Assembly: GCA_021200415.1 (NCBI GenBank)
Contig: JAJQGO010000026.1
Coordinates: 50,571-114,570 of the forward strand
Source of the DNA: Ruminococcus sp.
GTDB taxonomy: Bacteria > Bacillota > Clostridia > Oscillospirales > Ruminococcaceae
Length of the DNA: 64,000 nt
Direction of reading: 5' to 3'
This document shows positions 58,844-64,000 of this stretch, in pieces; position 1 is the stretch's first letter; every line of letters starts with the position of its first letter. The translations under genes were made by a program, and so were the position numbers. The notes under the pieces were generated by a model that was not told the origin of the DNA, ran no database searches, and saw only the letters and a program-made list of their open reading frames with translations.

Positions 58844-59536
58844 TTAGCTCCATCTTTTTTCGGGAATCCAGCTAACCGCGTTCCAGAGGAGATCGCTTAC
58901 CGCGTCCGTAGCCTTGTACAGAATGTTGTACTCCGAGGGAAGTCGGCTTATAAGGAGAATCACAACTAAAAATATTATGGAAATCTCACGCTGATGCATA
59001 TAGAACCAGCGGTCTACCCTTTCGCTTGTGAAGTAGCGCAGCACGTTAAATCCGTCAAGGGGCGGAATCGGGATGAGATTGAAAATCGCAAGTCCCACAT
59101 TGATGCTGAAAACGTACTGCAAAATCAGCATAAGGCACACAAGAGGAGTTACCGTGCCGTAATACACATATTCAACGTACTGGAGGGCGACAGTTTCCGA
59201 GCAATACAAAAGATTGAACGCAAGTCCGCTGATAAAGGCAGCAATCAGGTTTGAAACAGGGCCTGCCAGAGCCGTCAGGGCAACTCCTCCGCGATAGCTT
59301 CTCATACGTGTCGGGTTTATCGGAACAGGCTTCGCCCAGCCGAATCCCGTAAGCAGCATAAGAACAGATCCGATAGGGTCGAGGTGCTTAAAGGGATTCA
59401 GGGTTATTCTGCCCTGCATTTCGGCAGTATCATCGCCCATCTTCTTTGCCACGAATCCATGTGCGGCTTCGTGGAGGGGAATAACAAGAAACAGGGTCAG
59501 CGCCCTTGACAAATATTTTAAAAAAGTCGTACTCAT
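58844..59536 (-). CDS. Site-2 protease family (M50) membrane protein
   Basis: VIPLHEAAHGFVAKKMGDDTAEMQGRITLNPFKHLDPIGS; NLIPIPPLDGFNVL. Confidence 0.92.
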   Translation of the reverse strand: MSTTFLKYLSRALTLFLVIPLHEAAHGFVAKKMGDDTAEMQGRITLNPFKHLDPIGSVLMLLTGFGWAKPVPINPTRMRSYRGGVALTALAGPVSNLIAAFISGLAFNLLYCSETVALQYVEYVYYGTVTPLVCLMLILQYVFSINVGLAIFNLIPIPPLDGFNVLRYFTSERVDRWFYMHQREISIIFLVVILLISRLPSEYNILYKATDAVSDLLWNAVSWIPEKRWS

Positions 59537-59777
59537 AATCTACCTCTTACTTTTCAGTGTTGACGTTTTTCTGCGGTCTGATTCGCATCTTCAAAAATGT
59601 AATCAAACTATATTATACTATGAATGCTCTTTTTTTTCAAGTGGTATGTGAAATTTTCGCTCACAAAAATTTTTCTGATTTTTTTTCGGAAAAGGCTTGC
59701 AATTTTCTGTGATATGTGGTAAAATACTAATGTTGTATTTTTATAAGGCAATTTAACGATGAAGGAGGTGCGACCTA

Positions 59778-59963
59778 ATGGCAAAATGTGATATCTGCGG
59801 AAAGGGTGTTACTTTTGGTATTAAAGTTTCTCACTCACACAGACGCTCAAACAGAACATGGAAGCCTAATGTAAAGCGTGTTAAGGCTATCGTCAAGGGT
59901 ACTCCTTGTCATATCTACGCTTGCTCAAGATGCCTGCGTTCAGGTAAGGTTGAGAGAGCTTAA
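59778..59963 (+). CDS. rpmB: 50S ribosomal protein L28
   Basis: MAKCDICGKGVTFGIKVSHSHRRSNRTWKPNVKRV; GGAGGTG SD. Confidence 0.96.
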   Translation: MAKCDICGKGVTFGIKVSHSHRRSNRTWKPNVKRVKAIVKGTPCHIYACSRCLRSGKVERA

Positions 59964-60049
59964 TTGCGTACATTGGTTGAATTTCAAATCATTTTATGCG
60001 TTCCCTTCCGGAACGCTATTGATTTTTTCAGGCAAAATTTCTTTATGCC

Positions 60050-60086
60050 AAAAAGGACGATTCATCTGAACCGTCCTTATTTTTTT
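60050..60086 (+). terminator. Terminator after rpmB
   Basis: AAGGACG-attcatctgaa-CCGTCCTT followed by T-tract. Confidence 0.75.
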
Positions 60087-60100
60087 GGTGTTGCCTTTAT

Positions 60101-63100
60101 TTACTTCACATACTGCGAAAGAGGAATATCAAGCTCCCTGATTGCGTTTGCGACAAGTCCCGCAACCGCATTTGCGCCTGTTTCGGTGAAGTGCGTCATA
60201 TCCGTGTCTGAAAGATCTGTCGATATGAGATGATAATAATATGCCGCGTCATATCCGATTGAATTATAATGATCAACCATAAGGCTGTTCAGGTCAATGC
60301 ACGGAATATCATACAGCTCAGCCATATCCTTCATTGCCTGACAGTATTCCGTATAGCTGTTTACAAACTGTCCGTTAGAGTACGCCTTAAGCCCGATTAC
60401 CGTTGTAACCATTACAGGTGTTGCTCCCTTTTCAAGCGCACCCGTGATGTACTTTTCAATGTAATACTCAAATGAGCCTTCCGTGGGATTTTCCGCATCG
60501 CCGCAGACAGGAGCGTATCTCTCCGCATTCGATGATGCCGAATCGTTTATGCCAAACTGCACAAGGAGATAATCTCCCTCCTTGATGGTGCTGAGTATCG
60601 TATCAAGACGTCCGTTGTCGTAAAAGCTCTTGGAGCTTCTGCCTGCGATTGCCTGATTCGAAACAGTTACATTTTCTGTGAAATAGTCAGCCAGATAATA
60701 TCCCCAGCCCTGCTGCGGAGCATAGCTTTCACGATAGCTCTGAACTGTTGAGTCGCCTGCAATATAAATTACAGGATTTTCGTTTTCGATAACTAATGTT
60801 GTTTCCTCGGGAACATATGTTTCCGCAACAGGTTCTTCCGTCAGCTCATAGCGGATGTAGTCGAAGTTAGGACCGCCGCCTGAGGTCAGCGAGGTAAGCT
60901 TTATTACGTTTATTCCAGCCGTCAGGGGAAGTACGATTCCTCTCTCCTCCCAATTTGTCCATGAATCCGTTGTCAGGAACGACTGTACCCAATAATCCGA
61001 AGCTCCGTTCACCTCAATCTTCATCTGTCTGTCGTCGGTGCTGCCGTTGGCAACCTTAAATGTAATAAGATAATTTCCCGAAGTCTCAACGTCAAGAACC
61101 CATGTAATATCGCTTTCGGTTGTGTTGTCAAGATTTACATAGGCGTCGCCCATAAATCCCTCGTTTACCGTTTCGGTCACGCCGTTGTTGTAAACGGCAT
61201 CAATTGCGTAATAGTACACAGTGTCCATTGATTCAAGCTCAAGCGTTCCGACAAGATACTTCTGAACATCGAGAGCGTCCATGTTGCTGAGTCCGTCACC
61301 CTTCTGGTTCACGTCAGAATTTATAAGTCCCTGTGCCGTAAGGGTATATTTCTCGTTATTGTTTACATAGCTGAGAATTGCAACCGCGTCGCTTATGTTG
61401 ACGACCTCGTCACGGTTTGCGTCACCTGCCCTGTTCACGCTTGCGGGTGTGGGGGTAAGCTCCTCCGTTGTAGCTGTTGTGTCCTCTGTCGGGTCTGTGG
61501 TTTCCTCCGGCGGGTACTGAACTGCCTCGGCATACCAATGCTGGCAGCTGTAGCCGTTTATTTCCCACTCCTGAACATTTGCTCCGCTTTCTGTGGAAGC
61601 GTTTATAATCTCAACTGCGCTCTTATCCGAGGAATTTTTCGTCACGATTGTATACGAGCCATCGCCGTTATCCACAAACTTAAAGAGCTGCGCGTCCGAA
61701 TATGTATTCGTGTAAATGCCGATATTCGTGCCGTTGTCCGCCAGTCCGTAATCGAGGTCGAGGTAATACGTCTGCCCGTCCCCGAGCATGGACAGGATAT
61801 AGTAGTAGCCGTCCGAGGCAGCCTTAACCTGCCATGTATTATTTGCGGCTGCACCGTCTGCTCCCCACTGCTGTACATTTGTTCCTGCGGCAGCCGTGCC
61901 GTCCTGAACCTCCATATAAAGACCGCTGTTCGCATTGCGGAACATATAATACGCTGTTTCGTCCATTTCAGCGCCTGTCAGAAGCTCGTCAGCCGAGAAA
62001 TCAATCTGAGATGCCACAAGCTCCGCAAGCTTTATTGCTCCCTGTCTATTGGGGTGAAGCGTATCGCCGTCCATGTAGAGAGCCGTCACCTCATCGGTTG
62101 TAAGCGTGAGGCAGTAATCCTGCCACAGATTAAAGAGGTCGATAACCTGAACGTCCTGTTCATCGCCAATCTGGTCAAGCTGTGTTCCGAACCATCTTCC
62201 CGTGAGGAGCGGACTTCTCGAGCAGTCGCCGTTTCTGCCCTGCTGCTTCACAAGAATTACCTCCATGCCCTTTGCCTTTGCGGCTTCAACCATGTATGTA
62301 ACCGTTTCGTAATACTCATCGGCAGTAGAATAATTCGTATCGTTTATGCCTATGGAGATTATATAATAATCCCCCTCCTTGCCGTAATACTCAATAGGTG
62401 TGAACTGTCCCGCGTCCACAAAGCCCTTTGCGTACTGACCGCTTGCCGCCATGTTGCGTATCTCGTAAACGCTTGTATCAACATACTGATTCAGCATTTG
62501 TCCCCAGCCGCCCTGAGTGCTTGTATCGAGAGGGTAGTAGTTGCAGACCGTGGAATCTCCGCAAATCCAGATGGTCGGCTTCATTGTGGGGTCGTCGGAA
62601 ATTTTCTCGATTTCCAGTGCGCTCATGGTAAATGCGTATCCTGCCTTGCCCTCGGTCGCCATAATATTCAGCTGACCGTCCGTAACAGGAATCTGGAAGG
62701 TATCAACAGCGTTATTGCCCGTCATGTTGATAATCTGGAGCATCCCCTCCGCCTTGACGCTTGTTCTGTTTGTGTTGCCTAAGTAAACAGTAACCTGATA
62801 AAGTCCGTCTGACAGATCCACGTTGAACGTGTTCGAATCGTCAGTGCTTTTGAACTGTACAGCGTCGCTCAGCGCACCCGAGCCTGCCGCCGAAACATCG
62901 GACATATTTGAGGGTGTGTTGAATCCGTATCCCTTGTCCGAAGAATAGGATTCGGAAGCGGAAACTCCCGTATATCCGCTTTCCGTGCCGCCGCTGCCGA
63001 AATCGAACATAAGAACCTCACCCGCTGCGTCAGCTGAACTGCCCGTTTCCGGCTTTGAGAGGGTCAGACCGGCAGCAGCCGACAGCGACAGCACAACTGA

Positions 63101-63133
63101 AGTCATACAGCTTATGATTTTTTTAAGCTTCAT
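60101..63133 (-). CDS. Double CE12 (SGNH) esterase: N-terminal CBM-like - CE12 - ricin-type CBM13 - internal dockerin - CBM35-like - CE12
   Basis: Two GDSTV/GIND/H catalytic sets (IWICGDSTVCNYY...GINDTNYS...DTLHPNRQGA; IYIAGDSTVQSY...GINDSASS...THFTETGA); ricin-type repeats (GTNVQQWGADGAAANNTWQV); dockerin GDANRDEVVNISDAVAILSYV internal; likely start MKLKKIISCMTS. Confidence 0.88.
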   Translation of the reverse strand: MKLKKIISCMTSVVLSLSAAAGLTLSKPETGSSADAAGEVLMFDFGSGGTESGYTGVSASESYSSDKGYGFNTPSNMSDVSAAGSGALSDAVQFKSTDDSNTFNVDLSDGLYQVTVYLGNTNRTSVKAEGMLQIINMTGNNAVDTFQIPVTDGQLNIMATEGKAGYAFTMSALEIEKISDDPTMKPTIWICGDSTVCNYYPLDTSTQGGWGQMLNQYVDTSVYEIRNMAASGQYAKGFVDAGQFTPIEYYGKEGDYYIISIGINDTNYSTADEYYETVTYMVEAAKAKGMEVILVKQQGRNGDCSRSPLLTGRWFGTQLDQIGDEQDVQVIDLFNLWQDYCLTLTTDEVTALYMDGDTLHPNRQGAIKLAELVASQIDFSADELLTGAEMDETAYYMFRNANSGLYMEVQDGTAAAGTNVQQWGADGAAANNTWQVKAASDGYYYILSMLGDGQTYYLDLDYGLADNGTNIGIYTNTYSDAQLFKFVDNGDGSYTIVTKNSSDKSAVEIINASTESGANVQEWEINGYSCQHWYAEAVQYPPEETTDPTEDTTATTEELTPTPASVNRAGDANRDEVVNISDAVAILSYVNNNEKYTLTAQGLINSDVNQKGDGLSNMDALDVQKYLVGTLELESMDTVYYYAIDAVYNNGVTETVNEGFMGDAYVNLDNTTESDITWVLDVETSGNYLITFKVANGSTDDRQMKIEVNGASDYWVQSFLTTDSWTNWEERGIVLPLTAGINVIKLTSLTSGGGPNFDYIRYELTEEPVAETYVPEETTLVIENENPVIYIAGDSTVQSYRESYAPQQGWGYYLADYFTENVTVSNQAIAGRSSKSFYDNGRLDTILSTIKEGDYLLVQFGINDSASSNAERYAPVCGDAENPTEGSFEYYIEKYITGALEKGATPVMVTTVIGLKAYSNGQFVNSYTEYCQAMKDMAELYDIPCIDLNSLMVDHYNSIGYDAAYYYHLISTDLSDTDMTHFTETGANAVAGLVANAIRELDIPLSQYVK

Positions 63134-63326
63134 AAAAATTCCTCCAAACTCATATGAAATTTCGCTTATTTTCTTTAATCTAATAATATCATATACAATT
63201 TTCAAAGTCAACACGTGAAATATATAAGATACGCTCAAATTTTCCTCAAATTATGAACATCAGGTGAAGTCCGCATATGCATTTTTGAATCATCGTCCGG
63301 AGAGGAGTGGATTATTTTACATGATA

Positions 63327-63360
63327 AAAAAATCCGCACAAGGAAATCCCTGCGCGGACA
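63327..63360 (-). terminator. Terminator downstream of last partial gene
   Basis: Minus strand TCCGCGCAGGG-attt-CCTTGTGCGGA-TTTTTTT. Confidence 0.8.
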
Positions 63361-63402
63361 AAAAATATAAAACAAGAAAATGAAATATGCGGTAATTCAA
63401 AA

Positions 63403-64000
63403 TCAATCGCGGAACGCCTTTCCGAAGTACCCCACATCCGAAAGCGGTTCGCCTGCCATATGAAGATGAGTCGTGTCGCCGATTACAGATGCTCTGAATG
63501 ACGCAATTCCACGCTCTCTTTCCTCCGACTGGAAAATCGACAGGGAGCATGGCAGCATACACATTCCGTGAATCATGCTGATAGGCGACATATTCATAAG
63601 ATGACTCATGAGCATGAACGCCATGCCCATAGGGCAGAACAACACAAGCGTCTTTTCCGAATGTACCGTGTAGCGATAATATTTTTTATTTCTTTTGTAG
63701 CCGTAGCCTTCGAGAAGCTCATCGAAGCATTTCACGACTCTGTCGTATTCCTCGGCAACATTGCCGGTTTTCATAATATCGGCCTTGCTCCACTTGTCGT
63801 ACGAAAGCAGCTTTTCGTCCTCCGTCCAGTGGGACGGGAGGAAATCCCAAGGAACTCTGCGTGCGCCGTTCCAGTCCTTTACCAGTACGTCAAACTCCTT
63901 GAGCCAGTCAAGGGTTACAGCCTCCCTGCCCGTATCGTTCAGGGCGATTTCGCAGGTAAGCTTATCACGTCCCAGCATTGAGCAATAGTAGTCAATATCA
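63403..64000 (-). CDS. Partial CDS of unknown function, running off the right edge of the window
   Basis: Frame stays open upstream of the listed ATG (…DIDYYCSMLGRDKLTCEIALND…) to the window edge. Confidence 0.6.
   Translation of the reverse strand, partial: DIDYYCSMLGRDKLTCEIALNDTGREAVTLDWLKEFDVLVKDWNGARRVPWDFLPSHWTEDEKLLSYDKWSKADIMKTGNVAEEYDRVVKCFDELLEGYGYKRNKKYYRYTVHSEKTLVLFCPMGMAFMLMSHLMNMSPISMIHGMCMLPCSLSIFQSEERERGIASFRASVIGDTTHLHMAGEPLSDVGYFGKAFRD

Noticed and set aside
1-64000. CRISPR array, prophage, retron, toxin-antitoxin or defence island
   Set aside because: No regularly spaced repeats, integrase, reverse transcriptase, phage structural genes or recognisable defence genes were seen.

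Overview
The window is chromosomal DNA from a cellulosome-producing Ruminococcus-like Clostridium (R. flavefaciens type by dockerin style; this is inference). Five dockerin-bearing proteins are present: a partial BIG2/dockerin protein, a PL1-PL9-CBM77-like pectinase, two GH9 cellulases and a double-CE12 esterase with an internal dockerin. A dockerin-less GH5-like lipoprotein is also present. These lie among housekeeping genes (rpmG-secE-nusG-rplK-rplA, cmk-plsC-ispH/rpsA, galK-galT, scpA/scpB, ftsK, two tRNAs). No CRISPR, prophage, IS transposase or defence island was recognised. The strongest unusual observations are: (1) a naturally split pyruvate formate-lyase, with a catalytic ORF holding the Cys-Cys site, a 67-aa Cys-containing ORF, and a separately translated 79-aa glycyl-radical domain; (2) a strong internal Shine-Dalgarno and ATG inside the fused ispH-rpsA ORF, exactly at the S1 junction; (3) a 175-bp MITE-like element with perfect 18-bp terminal inverted repeats and an internally deleted relative in the leader of a GH9 cellulase; (4) a Group-B-like [FeFe] hydrogenase ORF tightly coupled to galK-galT; (5) a shared leader RNA architecture upstream of rplK and rplA; (6) a degenerate GGDEF protein (GGGNF). 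All family assignments come from reading the sequences, without database searches.
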